The notes under the pieces are model-generated. The model did not search any database, had not been told where the DNA came from, and saw only the letters and a program-made list of their open reading frames with translations. Below, in pieces: positions 6,137-14,490 of a stretch of DNA of 38,120 bases. A program made the position numbers and the translations under genes. The DNA lies in NCBI GenBank assembly GCA_023663285.1, contig JAMPHT010000032.1:1-38120 (forward strand), given 5' to 3'. Source of the DNA: Bacillota bacterium (lineage in GTDB: Bacteria > Bacillota > Clostridia > Lachnospirales > Lachnospiraceae). Position 1 is the first letter of the stretch, and each line of letters opens with the position of its first letter.

Positions 6137-7960
6137 TCATGGGTTCCAGGTTTCCAGCTGCTCTCTGAGGGAGAGGAAGTCGGCGGGACCGTTATCCAGG
6201 TAAAAGCAGTGGAAGTCGTAATCTGTGTAGGAGTCGCCCCACTGAATCCGGGCTTTTTCCTGCAGGGACAGAATCTCCAGATAGCCCAGGTAGTATTTCA
6301 GATAATTGCAGGGCTCCTGGGCGATATAGGTGTAGATCGCCGTGGCGGAGGCGGCGTCCGTGATGCCAAAGCTTTCAAGCACCTTGGCTATTTTATTGAA
6401 AGAGGCGTTCTCATAGTGGATCATAATATCCAGAAGGGAATAAAGGCATAACTGCAGACTGCGGTTATGCTTTTCTATTTGTATCAGCACGGCGTCCTCT
6501 TCCAGACCGCTCTCCCGCAGCAGGGCGGAGGCGTGATCATAGGACAGAAACTCCACGTATACCGCCCAGCCCTCAAGATAGCCGCCATACCAGATGAGCT
6601 CTCCCGCGGACCGTGCGCCTTGTTCGAGAGAGCGGCGGTTATGGTAAACGGTCTGATACAGATGGCCGGGATAGCCCTCATGGGCAAGGGTGGTGTAAAG
6701 TTCCAGGTCAGTGAGGGTCTTTTGGGTGTTGATATAGATCACATTGTCGGAGGTGTCGTCTAAGGGGGCGGTCAGGTAAAAGGCGGGCGCAGTGTAGCTT
6801 TCCAGGCTTTCGGAAACAGGCTTGACAGTCACGGACACCGTCTCTCCGGGAACGGCGGGGAAGCTTTCCTTCATGCGCTCCTGCAGGTCCGCCAGCATCT
6901 GGGCTGCGCCGGTATAGGGAAAGGCGATGGCGTCGTTGTCTCTGTAGCGCCAGGCTGCGCCGGGACAGCTGTCAAGCAGGCTGCGGATCGCTTCATATTC
7001 GTCGGTAAACTGTGCGGTGAGAAGCTCCTGTATCTCAGCCACAGGACGATAGGAGCCGGTCTCAGAGACCAGCAGTGCCTCATAGTACTCCTTCCCCTGG
7101 GGCAATGCCCCCAGCCCGGTCAGGGAGAGAGATTCGTCCTCCAGCAGGATCAGCCCGTCCCCAAGGGCAATATAGGCCGGCAGGACAACGGTTTTTAACA
7201 GCCGGTCATTGACGGCAAGGTATTTCTGCACCTCGGCTTCCGAGAGAGTTCCCTCTGCTAGCAGGGGCTGCAGCCGCTCCTCGAAGGTAGTCTGCAGAAA
7301 GTGTGTTCCCGCCTCCAGGGACTGTTTTGTGACAATGGCGTCACATTGCGCCCGGACGCTTTTCAGGGAGGCCGCAGGAGACAGCAGGCCCGCATCGGAG
7401 CGCTCCTGCTCATAGGCAAGCAGGGAGGCAAAGTATTCGTCTGTCTGATCCAGAAGCGCCAGATAGTCCTCCACGTCCCGCCTGCTGCGGAAGGTATATT
7501 CCGCCAGCAGAATAGGAAGCTGGGTCTGCATACCGGAGGAAGGAGAGAGGGGCTCGCTGTAATAGGAGAAGCTGTTCAGCTTCAGAGAGTTTTCCAGGTA
7601 GCGGGTCAGCCGTCTGTAGAGATAGGCGTCGGAAGGCGTAAGCTTATCCCGGCGGATGGCGCGCAGATCCGCAAGTGTGTTTTCCAGGGCAAGCTTCCCC
7701 TGGAGAGAACCCTCCGCGCTGTATCCCGGAAGGGAAGGTTCATAATCGTAAATGCCAAAGTCCTCCGGGTGGGCGACGGTGTAGTGCATATTCAGGGTGC
7801 TGCCTGCCAGCTCTTCGGTGAAAAGGCGGGAAGAGATATTGGTAAAGCGTTTTTCATCCTGTTTATATGTAAAGAGAAGGAAGGTCAGCGTACCGAAGGC
7901 GCAGACAAAGGCCGCGAGGAATAGAAGCTGCCGCAGAGAGGGGATAGAACGTTTTTTCAA
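6137..7960 (-). CDS. Membrane-anchored DUF885 family putative metallopeptidase
   Basis: 607 residues. An N-terminal anchor (LLFLAAFVCAFGTLTFLLF, residues ~12-30) places the rest outside the cytoplasm. The body is a DUF885 domain, which in other members is linked to zinc peptidase activity. The family hallmark is visible as THEGYPGH-like AHEGYPGHLYQT, with H426, E427 and H432, followed by YLEGWAVYVEF, which supplies the further conserved Glu. The start is a TTG with AGGTG 7 bases upstream; no better ATG is near. Length is normal for the family. The gene is transcribed alone, divergent from araR and convergent with the nuclease gene across the palindromic element. The substrate is unknown; short peptides are likely. 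Confidence 0.8.
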   Translation of the reverse strand: MKKRSIPSLRQLLFLAAFVCAFGTLTFLLFTYKQDEKRFTNISSRLFTEELAGSTLNMHYTVAHPEDFGIYDYEPSLPGYSAEGSLQGKLALENTLADLRAIRRDKLTPSDAYLYRRLTRYLENSLKLNSFSYYSEPLSPSSGMQTQLPILLAEYTFRSRRDVEDYLALLDQTDEYFASLLAYEQERSDAGLLSPAASLKSVRAQCDAIVTKQSLEAGTHFLQTTFEERLQPLLAEGTLSEAEVQKYLAVNDRLLKTVVLPAYIALGDGLILLEDESLSLTGLGALPQGKEYYEALLVSETGSYRPVAEIQELLTAQFTDEYEAIRSLLDSCPGAAWRYRDNDAIAFPYTGAAQMLADLQERMKESFPAVPGETVSVTVKPVSESLESYTAPAFYLTAPLDDTSDNVIYINTQKTLTDLELYTTLAHEGYPGHLYQTVYHNRRSLEQGARSAGELIWYGGYLEGWAVYVEFLSYDHASALLRESGLEEDAVLIQIEKHNRSLQLCLYSLLDIMIHYENASFNKIAKVLESFGITDAASATAIYTYIAQEPCNYLKYYLGYLEILSLQEKARIQWGDSYTDYDFHCFYLDNGPADFLSLREQLETWNP

Positions 7961-8084
7961 TGGAAATCACCTGATTGGATTAAGCGTTGCTAAAATATAT
8001 GCCGGAGACGGGCAGACAATGCCCCGGAAGCTTCCGCCCCTTCTTGCGTTCTTCAGAGTAAGATGTAAATTCACTTGTCGATAA

Positions 8085-8120
8085 AGTTGTATGGTGTACA
8101 ACTTGAAAAAATGTATACAA
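8085..8120. promoter_or_regulatory. Probable AraR operators
   Basis: AGTTGTATGGTGTACAACT (8085-8103) is a near-perfect inverted repeat, and ATGTATACAA (8111-8120) is a second, shorter one. Both contain the TTGTAC/GTATAC core seen in Bacillus subtilis AraR sites. They lie just upstream of the araR promoter, where autorepression sites are expected, and could also affect the divergent peptidase gene. Confidence 0.6.
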
Positions 8121-8137
8121 AAAAGCAAAAAGATGTA

Positions 8138-8166
8138 TTGACTTACCGGGGCAGGACTCCTATACT
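8138..8166 (+). promoter_or_regulatory. araR promoter, apparently giving a leaderless mRNA
   Basis: TTGACT (8138-8143), a 17-base spacer and TATACT (8161-8166). The araR ATG begins at 8173, six bases after the -10 box. That is where transcription would be expected to start, leaving no room for a ribosome binding site. Confidence 0.6.
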
Positions 8167-8172
8167 GGAAGT

Positions 8173-9264
8173 ATGAAAGAGCGGCAGACAAAGTACGGCG
8201 ATATTGTTCGTTATCTGGAAAACTTAATGGCGTCGGAGGCATTGAAGCCGGGGGATAAGCTGCCTTCGGAGAACGAGCTGGCAGAGCGGTTCGGAGTCAG
8301 CCGCCAGACAGTGAGAAAGGCCATCGGCCTGCTGGAGGAAGAGGGAGTGGTCCGCAGGGTCAGGGGCAGCGGCACCTATGTGAGTTTTGACCGCCGGGAG
8401 AATCTGGAGCGGCGGAACCGCATTGCTGTGGTGACCACCTATGTGGACAGCTATATTTTTCCAAGGATCATTCAGGGGATCGAGCGGGTCCTGTTCGAGA
8501 GAGGCTGTTCCGTCCAGATATCCTTTACCGACAATATGCCGGAGCGGGAAAAGAGTGTGCTGACGGATCTGATCAGCAGAGATGATGTGGCGGGCGTCAT
8601 TGTGGAGGGGACCAAGAGCGGTCTGCCAAATCCCAATCTACCGCTGTACAGGCAGCTGCTGAACCGGAAGATCCCTATCCTTTTCATCAATACCTTTTAT
8701 CCGGAGCTGGATGTGCCCCATATTTCACTGAATGACGTGAAGGCGGCGGAGACGGCGGTAAATTACCTGATAGAAAAAGGGCACAGGAACATAGGCGCCA
8801 TACTGAAGCTGGACGACGGCCAGGGCAGGCTGCGGTATCTGGGCTATCTGAAGGCCATGGAGGCAGCAGGGCTGACAGTCACGGACTCCCGGATGGTCTG
8901 GATAGATACGGATGAATCCAAGCAGCTGAATTATTGCAGGGATAAGATATTGAACCGGGTGGAGGAATGCAGCGCTCTGTTCTGTTATAATGACCAGATT
9001 GCATTCCAGCTGATCCGTATGCTGACGGAGAGAGGGATACGGGTGCCGGAGGATGTGTCGGTGATCAGCATGGATGATTCCGATCTGGCGCTGCACAGCG
9101 AGATACCTATCACCTCGCTGCCCCATCCCAAGGAGAAGCTGGGGGCAAAGGCGGCGGAGGTGCTGCTGGACATGATCAGGGGGCAAAAGGGAGAGCATAC
9201 CGTGGAGTTTGACACCAGAGTGGTGGAGAGACAGTCGGTGGCAGAGTATACGGGCGGGGGATGA
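8173..9264 (+). CDS. araR: AraR-like repressor (GntR DNA-binding head, LacI-type sensor body)
   Basis: 363 residues. Residues ~5-75 form a GntR winged helix (LPSENELAERFGVSRQTVRK, then GSGTYV). Residues ~80-360 are a periplasmic-binding-protein-like LacI/GalR sugar domain (RIAVVTTYVDSYIFPRIIQG; FINTFYPELDVPHISLND). This hybrid layout is characteristic of AraR, which represses arabinose genes until L-arabinose binds. The adjacent araA, araB and araD support the assignment. The start at 8173 gives the standard N-terminus but has no ribosome site. It is transcribed in the same direction as araA, 224 bases upstream. Confidence 0.85.
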   Translation: MKERQTKYGDIVRYLENLMASEALKPGDKLPSENELAERFGVSRQTVRKAIGLLEEEGVVRRVRGSGTYVSFDRRENLERRNRIAVVTTYVDSYIFPRIIQGIERVLFERGCSVQISFTDNMPEREKSVLTDLISRDDVAGVIVEGTKSGLPNPNLPLYRQLLNRKIPILFINTFYPELDVPHISLNDVKAAETAVNYLIEKGHRNIGAILKLDDGQGRLRYLGYLKAMEAAGLTVTDSRMVWIDTDESKQLNYCRDKILNRVEECSALFCYNDQIAFQLIRMLTERGIRVPEDVSVISMDDSDLALHSEIPITSLPHPKEKLGAKAAEVLLDMIRGQKGEHTVEFDTRVVERQSVAEYTGGG

Positions 9265-9280
9265 GCCTGCGTGGACTGCT

Positions 9281-9435
9281 TAGCGAAGAGTCCGCCCGGT
9301 TCGAGTGAGCGCCTGCGCGGGTCGCTTATAGGAGAGTCAGAGGGTATGTGTCCGCCTGTTCATCGGAGTGTCCGCCCGGCTGCTGAGAGTCTGTGTCATG
9401 TCGTTTAGCGGAGTGTCAGCTTTGTCCGGCGGGTG
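9281..9435 (+). repeat. Degenerate short repeats between araR and araA
   Basis: Variants of a GGAGWGTCMGCCCGG-like motif recur: tagcgaagagtccgcccgg (9281), ataggagagtcag (9328), atcggagtgtccgcccgg (9362) and tagcggagtgtcagc (9406). Spacing is roughly 35-47 bases. No AraR-like palindrome or clear promoter is visible in this gap. The stretch may be a decayed repeat array or an untranslated leader. Confidence 0.35.
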
Positions 9436-9488
9436 AGGAGTACGAACAGATATAAATATTTCAGAAAAAATAAATGGAGGAGACTATC

Positions 9489-10985
9489 ATGAAGGAAATG
9501 AAGAAGTATCAGTTCTGGTTTTGTACAGGCTCTCAGGATCTGTACGGAGACGAGTGCCTGAGAAAGGTGGCGGCCCATTCCAGGGAGATGGTGGAGGGGC
9601 TGAATGCGGCGGGGGTTTTGCCCTACGAGCTGGTCTGGCGGCCCACGCTGATCGACCAGGCGTCCATCCGGCGCACCTTTAACGAGGCCAACAATGATGA
9701 AAACTGCGCGGGCGTCATCACCTGGATGCACACCTTTTCCCCTGCGAAAATGTGGATCATTGGCCTGCAGGAGTATCACAAGCCTCTGTGCCATCTCCAC
9801 ACCCAGTTTAACGAGGAGATCCCCTATGACACCATCGACATGGATTTCATGAATGAGAACCAGTCCGCTCACGGCGATCGGGAATACGGACATATTGTGA
9901 CCCGCATGGGCATTGAGAGAAAGGTGATCGTGGGACACTGGAAGAATCCCGCCGTCATGGAGAAGCTGGCGGGCTGGATGCGCACCGCGGTGGGCGTTAT
10001 GGAGTCCTCCCATATCAGGGTCTGCCGTATTGGCGACAATATGAACAATGTGGCGGTCACCGAGGGAGACAAGGTGGAGGCCCAGGTGAGATTCGGCTGG
10101 GAGATCGACCATTATAACGTCAATGATGCGGTGGCTTATGTAGACGCCGTTTCCAGGGGGGACGTGGACGCTCTGGTGGAGGAGTATTATAATAAATATG
10201 AAATTCTCTTAGAGGGCAGAGATCCCGGAGAGTTTAAGGAGCACGTGGCAGTCCAGGCACAGATCGAGCTTGGGCTGGAGAAATTCCTGGAGGAGGGGGA
10301 CTATCACGCTGTGGTGACCCACTTCGGTATGCTGGGAGGCTTAAAGCAGCTGCCCGGACTTGCCATCCAGAGGCTGATGGAGCGGGGATACGGCTTCGGC
10401 GCGGAGGGCGACTGGAAAACAGCGGCTATGGTACGCCTGATGAAGATCATGACTCAGGGCAAGAAGGATGCAAAGGGAACCTCCTTTATGGAGGATTACA
10501 CCTATAACTTTGTGCCCGGCAAGGAGGGGATCCTTCAGGCTCATATGCTGGAGGTGTGTCCCACCATTTCTGACGGTCCTGTCAGTATAAAGGTACAACC
10601 TCTTTCCATGGGTAACCGTGAGGATCCCGCCCGTCTGGTGTTTACCAGCAAGACCGGCCCGGCGGTGGCCACATCCCTGGTGGATATGGGGAACCGATTC
10701 CGGCTTCTGGTGAATGCGGTAGATTGTAAAAAGTGTGAGAAGCCCATGCCGAAGCTTCCGGTTGCTACGGCATTCTGGACGCCGGAGCCTTCCCTGGAGG
10801 TGGGGGCGGAAGCATGGATCCTTGCGGGCGGCGCTCATCACACTGCCTTTTCCTATGACCTGACCGTACAGCAGATGGTTGACTGGGCGGACGCTATGGG
10901 GATCGAGAGCGTGGTCATCGACAAGGATACCACGATCCCGGCTCTGAAGAACGAGTTGAGGTGGAATTCGGTATACTATAAGTAA
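9489..10985 (+). CDS. araA: L-arabinose isomerase
   Basis: 498 residues, the usual length. It converts L-arabinose to L-ribulose in the cytoplasm, using Mn2+. Family landmarks are FWFCTGSQDLYGDE near the N-terminus, the highly conserved TWMHTFSPAKMWIIGL (residues ~78-95), CHLHTQFNEEIP, and the C-terminal GGAHHTAFS. The ATG at 9489 is preceded by ggaggag (9475-9481); an ATG at 9474 overlaps that ribosome site and is unlikely. araB follows after 36 bases, so the two are cotranscribed. Nothing appears damaged. Confidence 0.97.
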   Translation: MKEMKKYQFWFCTGSQDLYGDECLRKVAAHSREMVEGLNAAGVLPYELVWRPTLIDQASIRRTFNEANNDENCAGVITWMHTFSPAKMWIIGLQEYHKPLCHLHTQFNEEIPYDTIDMDFMNENQSAHGDREYGHIVTRMGIERKVIVGHWKNPAVMEKLAGWMRTAVGVMESSHIRVCRIGDNMNNVAVTEGDKVEAQVRFGWEIDHYNVNDAVAYVDAVSRGDVDALVEEYYNKYEILLEGRDPGEFKEHVAVQAQIELGLEKFLEEGDYHAVVTHFGMLGGLKQLPGLAIQRLMERGYGFGAEGDWKTAAMVRLMKIMTQGKKDAKGTSFMEDYTYNFVPGKEGILQAHMLEVCPTISDGPVSIKVQPLSMGNREDPARLVFTSKTGPAVATSLVDMGNRFRLLVNAVDCKKCEKPMPKLPVATAFWTPEPSLEVGAEAWILAGGAHHTAFSYDLTVQQMVDWADAMGIESVVIDKDTTIPALKNELRWNSVYYK

Positions 10986-11021
10986 TAAAAAGCGCGTGGC
11001 GCAGAAAGGCGGAATATCAAC

Positions 11022-12626
11022 ATGAGCGAAATGATCAAGGATGCAGTCAGAAGCGGCAGGACCGCTCTGGGAATTGAGTTTGGCTCCACCCGCATCAAGG
11101 CGGTGCTGGTGGATGAAAGCCATGCTCCCATCGCCATGGGAACCCATGACTGGGAGAATCGGCTGGAGAACAACATCTGGACCTACAGCCTGGAGGACAT
11201 CTGGAGCGGGCTGCAGGGCTGTTACCGCAGTCTGGCGGAGGATGTCAGAGGTAAGTACGGTGAGAGCCTGACCACCATAGGCAGTATCGGGTTTTCCGGC
11301 ATGATGCACGGGTATATGGCCTTCGACAGGGCAGGAGAGCTGCTGGTGCCTTTCCGCACCTGGCGCAATACCATGACGGAGGAAGCCTGCAAAGAGCTGA
11401 CGCCCCTGTTCAGCTTTAACATTCCCCAGAGGTGGAGCATTGCCCATCTTTATCAGGCAATCTTAAACGGGGAGGAACACGTGAAGGATATTGCTTTCTT
11501 TACCACTCTTGCAGGATATATCCACTGGCAGCTGACCGGGGAAAAGGTGCTGGGCATCGGCGAGGCGTCCGGTATGTTCCCCATTGATTCCACAGCGAAG
11601 GATTTCGACGGAAGGATGATTGAACAGTTTGACAAGCTGGTTGCGGGAAAAGGCTTTCCCTGGAAACTGAAGGAGATCCTGCCCGGAGTGCTGTGCGCCG
11701 GGGAGAAAGCAGGGAGCCTGACGCCGGAGGGAGCGAAGCTTTTGGATCCCACGGGGACCCTGCAGGCAGGTATCCCCATGTGTCCGCCGGAGGGAGACGC
11801 AGGCACCGGCATGGTGGCCACCAACAGCGTCAGGGTGCGCACCGGAAATATTTCCGCAGGGACTTCTATTTTTTCCATGGTGGTTACGGAAAAAGCGCTG
11901 GAGAATGTGCATGAGGAGATCGACATGGTGACCACGCCTGATGGAAATCCCGTGGCCATGGTTCACTGCAACAACTGTACCTCCGATCTGAACGCCTGGG
12001 TGAACCTCTTCGGCGAGTTTGCGGATAAGTTCGGCATGAAGATAGACAGGAACGAGCTGTACGGCACACTGTACAGGGAGGCGCTGAACGGAGACGCGGA
12101 CTGCGGCGGGCTGATGGCATACAATTATTTTTCCGGCGAGCCGGTGACAGGCTTGAACGAGGGCAGGCCCATGTTTGTCCGTATGCCGGATGCAAAATTT
12201 GATCTGGCCAACTTTATGAGAAGCCATTTATACAGCGCGCTGGCTACATTGAAGATCGGCAATGACATTCTGCTGAAGGAGGAGCACGTGAAGGTGGATT
12301 CCCTTATGGGGCACGGCGGCCTGTTCAAGACGCCCGTGGTTGGCCAGCAGCTTATGGCGGCGGCTTTCGATTCGCCCGTCACCGTCATGGATACTGCCAG
12401 TGAGGGCGGAGCCTGGGGCATGGCAGTCCTGGCGGCATTTATGAATGAAAGGTCCGGAGACGAGACTTTGCCTGATTACCTGAGTAACAGGATATTCGCA
12501 GGGCAGTCCGGAACCACCATTACGCCAAAGGCAGAGGATGTGGCGGGCTTTGACGTTTTTGTGGAGAGATACAAGAGCACTCTGCCTGCGGAGAAGGCAG
12601 CCACCCACGGACTAAAAAAGGAGTGA
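11022..12626 (+). CDS. araB: FGGY-family sugar kinase, probable L-ribulokinase
   Basis: 534 residues. FGGY kinase with the phosphate loop [17 protein letters not shown] (residues ~15-31), substrate-site region [15 protein letters not shown], a [12 protein letters not shown] segment near residue 255 that should hold the catalytic Asp, and the adenosine region [15 protein letters not shown] plus [17 protein letters not shown]. Its position between araA and araD implies phosphorylation of L-ribulose to L-ribulose-5-phosphate. It is not a close look-alike of the E. coli or B. subtilis AraB, and the first phosphate-loop acid is Glu (IEFGS) rather than the usual Asp, so xylulokinase activity cannot be excluded. 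The TGA stop lies within the outer arm of palindromic element B. Confidence 0.85.
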   Translation: MSEMIKDAVRSGRTALGIEFGSTRIKAVLVDESHAPIAMGTHDWENRLENNIWTYSLEDIWSGLQGCYRSLAEDVRGKYGESLTTIGSIGFSGMMHGYMAFDRAGELLVPFRTWRNTMTEEACKELTPLFSFNIPQRWSIAHLYQAILNGEEHVKDIAFFTTLAGYIHWQLTGEKVLGIGEASGMFPIDSTAKDFDGRMIEQFDKLVAGKGFPWKLKEILPGVLCAGEKAGSLTPEGAKLLDPTGTLQAGIPMCPPEGDAGTGMVATNSVRVRTGNISAGTSIFSMVVTEKALENVHEEIDMVTTPDGNPVAMVHCNNCTSDLNAWVNLFGEFADKFGMKIDRNELYGTLYREALNGDADCGGLMAYNYFSGEPVTGLNEGRPMFVRMPDAKFDLANFMRSHLYSALATLKIGNDILLKEEHVKVDSLMGHGGLFKTPVVGQQLMAAAFDSPVTVMDTASEGGAWGMAVLAAFMNERSGDETLPDYLSNRIFAGQSGTTITPKAEDVAGFDVFVERYKSTLPAEKAATHGLKKE

Positions 12627-12760
12627 AGATTTTCTAAGGCAGCAAAGTACGCTGCCTAAGAAAATCTAAGTCATTCCGGGAAGAATCCGCAAGCGGATTC
12701 TTCCGGCCTTGCGGCAGTTCATGGATTGTTTGTGCCTGCCGCGCAGGCATGACTGGAAAT
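12620..12760 (+). repeat. Composite palindromic element, locus B (araB-araD gap)
   Basis: Outer arm GGAGTGA (12620-12626, including the araB stop) pairs with TCATTCC (12671-12677). AGATTTTCT/AGAAAATCT (12627-12635, 12659-12667) and AGGCAGC/GCTGCCT (12637-12643, 12651-12657) follow, separated by one A-A mismatch. Hairpin 2 is GGAAGAATCCGC-AA-GCGGATTCTTCC (12679-12704). Hairpin 3 is TGCCTGC-CGC-GCAGGCA (12733-12749). The copy at 37909 has the same three hairpins with paired substitutions. In the ara mRNA it would fold between araB and araD and may attenuate, stabilise or process the transcript. Confidence 0.9.
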
Positions 12761-12796
12761 TTGAAAATTAATACAAAGTATAAACGGAGGGGTATC

Positions 12797-13498
12797 ATGC
12801 TGGAAGAGTTAAAGCGGTTGGTATATGAAGCAAATATGGATCTGCCAAGATATGGGCTGGTGACCTTTACCTGGGGCAATGTCAGCGCCATCGACAGGGA
12901 GAGCGGGCTGTTTGTCATCAAGCCAAGCGGCGTGGAATATGAGAAGCTGACGCCGGAGGATATGGTAGTGATGGATTTAAGCGGTAAAAAGGTGGAGGGA
13001 CGGTTCAATCCTTCCTCGGATACGGCCACTCACCTTGAACTGTACAAGGCATTTCCGGAAATCGGCGGTATCGTACATACCCATTCCTCCTATGCCACAA
13101 GCTGGGCACAGGCGGGACGCAGCATTCCCTGCTACGGCACCACTCATGCGGATTACATCTATGGGGAGGTTCCCTGTGTGAGATGCCTGACGAAGGAAGA
13201 GATCGAGGAGGCGTACGAGGAGAATACCGGTCACCTGATCGTGAATGAATTCAAAAGAATGGGCAAGGACCCGGTGGCGGTGCCTGCCGTGCTCTGCAAG
13301 AACCACGGTCCCTTTGCCTGGGGCAAGGATGCAAAGGAAGCAGTGCATAACGCGGTGGTGCTGGAGGAAGTGGCAAAGATGGCTTATCGGGCGGAGACGA
13401 TCGAGCCCCGCATCCAGCCGGCCCCCCAGGAGCTCCAGGATAAGCATTATTACAGGAAACACGGCGCTAACGCTTACTATGGGCAGAGCGAAAAATGA
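12797..13498 (+). CDS. araD: L-ribulose-5-phosphate 4-epimerase
   Basis: 233 residues, class II aldolase/epimerase fold, cytoplasmic, zinc-dependent. It converts L-ribulose-5-phosphate to D-xylulose-5-phosphate. Visible landmarks are [10 protein letters not shown], the phosphate-binding [10 protein letters not shown], the zinc pair H94 and H96 in [14 protein letters not shown], the GTTHADY segment, and a third zinc His, H170, in [10 protein letters not shown]. The start at 12797 has a ggagggg site; an ATG at 12749 in the same frame lies in element B and lacks one. The transketolase genes follow after about 150 bases, linking the product to the pentose phosphate pathway. Confidence 0.95.
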   Translation: MLEELKRLVYEANMDLPRYGLVTFTWGNVSAIDRESGLFVIKPSGVEYEKLTPEDMVVMDLSGKKVEGRFNPSSDTATHLELYKAFPEIGGIVHTHSSYATSWAQAGRSIPCYGTTHADYIYGEVPCVRCLTKEEIEEAYEENTGHLIVNEFKRMGKDPVAVPAVLCKNHGPFAWGKDAKEAVHNAVVLEEVAKMAYRAETIEPRIQPAPQELQDKHYYRKHGANAYYGQSEK

Positions 13499-13647
13499 CG
13501 TAGCAATAACTGATTAGACGTGACGGGATATTGTGTGATATTCTGGACGTAGCTGCTCGGAGGTTATTGGCAGAATTGCCGCTGTATGGCTCCGAACAGA
13601 TATTATAAAGCAAGAATTGCCGCGAGACGGCAGAATGGAGGAGAAGC

Positions 13648-14490
13648 ATGAATAATTTAGAACTGCGTAAACACGCGAACGATGTGCGGAAGGGCATTGT
13701 AACGGCAGTTCACGGCGCAAAGGCAGGACATCCCGGCGGGTCTCTATCAGCCGCGGACATTTTTACCTACCTGTATTTTGAGGAGATGAACATTGACCCG
13801 AAGGACCCGAATAAGGAGGACAGAGACCGTTTTGTGCTGTCCAAGGGGCACACGGCGCCAGGACTTTATTCCGCTCTGGCAAACAGGGGGTATTTCCCTG
13901 TGGAGGATTTAAAAACGCTGAGGCATCTGGGCTCTTATCTGCAGGGACATCCCTGTATCCATATTCCCGGCGTGGATATGTCCTCCGGCTCTCTGGGGCA
14001 GGGCATTTCCGCAGCAGTGGGTATGGCGCTGGGCGGCAGGATGGGCGGAAAGAATTTCCGTGTCTATACGCTGCTGGGCGACGGAGAGATCGAGGAGGGC
14101 CAGGTGTGGGAGGCGGCTATGTTCGCAGGCCACCGCAAGCTGGACAACCTCTGCGTCATCGTGGACAATAACAACCTGCAGATCGACGGCCCTATCGACC
14201 AGGTCTGCTCCCCTTATCCCATCGACAAGAAGTTTGAGGCATTCAACTTCCATGTGATCAACGTGGACGCACATGATTACGACGCTATCCGCGCGGCATT
14301 CAAAGAGGCGCGGGAGACAAAGGGGATGCCCACCTGCATCGTGGCCCACAGTCTGAAGGGCAAGGGCGTTTCCTATATGGAGAACAGCGTCGACTGGCAC
14401 GGCAAGGCTCCCAACGACGAGGAGTACGCAGTGGCTATGGCCGATCTGGAAAAGATCGGCGCAGAATTAGAGAAAGAAGGTGAAGCATAA
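13648..14490 (+). CDS. Transketolase, N-terminal (thiamine diphosphate binding) subunit
   Basis: 280 residues, the length of the split-type N-terminal half. Landmarks are HGAKAGHPGGSLSAADIFTY, SKGHTAPGLYSAL, GSLGQGISAAVGMALG, and the ThDP motif from GDGEIEEGQ to NNNLQ (residues ~145-175). Together with the C-terminal subunit it moves two-carbon units between sugar phosphates, using the xylulose-5-phosphate made by AraD. A ggagg site (tggaggagaagc) precedes the ATG. The stop overlaps the next start by one base (TAATG), so the two halves are made together. Confidence 0.95.
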   Translation: MNNLELRKHANDVRKGIVTAVHGAKAGHPGGSLSAADIFTYLYFEEMNIDPKDPNKEDRDRFVLSKGHTAPGLYSALANRGYFPVEDLKTLRHLGSYLQGHPCIHIPGVDMSSGSLGQGISAAVGMALGGRMGGKNFRVYTLLGDGEIEEGQVWEAAMFAGHRKLDNLCVIVDNNNLQIDGPIDQVCSPYPIDKKFEAFNFHVINVDAHDYDAIRAAFKEARETKGMPTCIVAHSLKGKGVSYMENSVDWHGKAPNDEEYAVAMADLEKIGAELEKEGEA

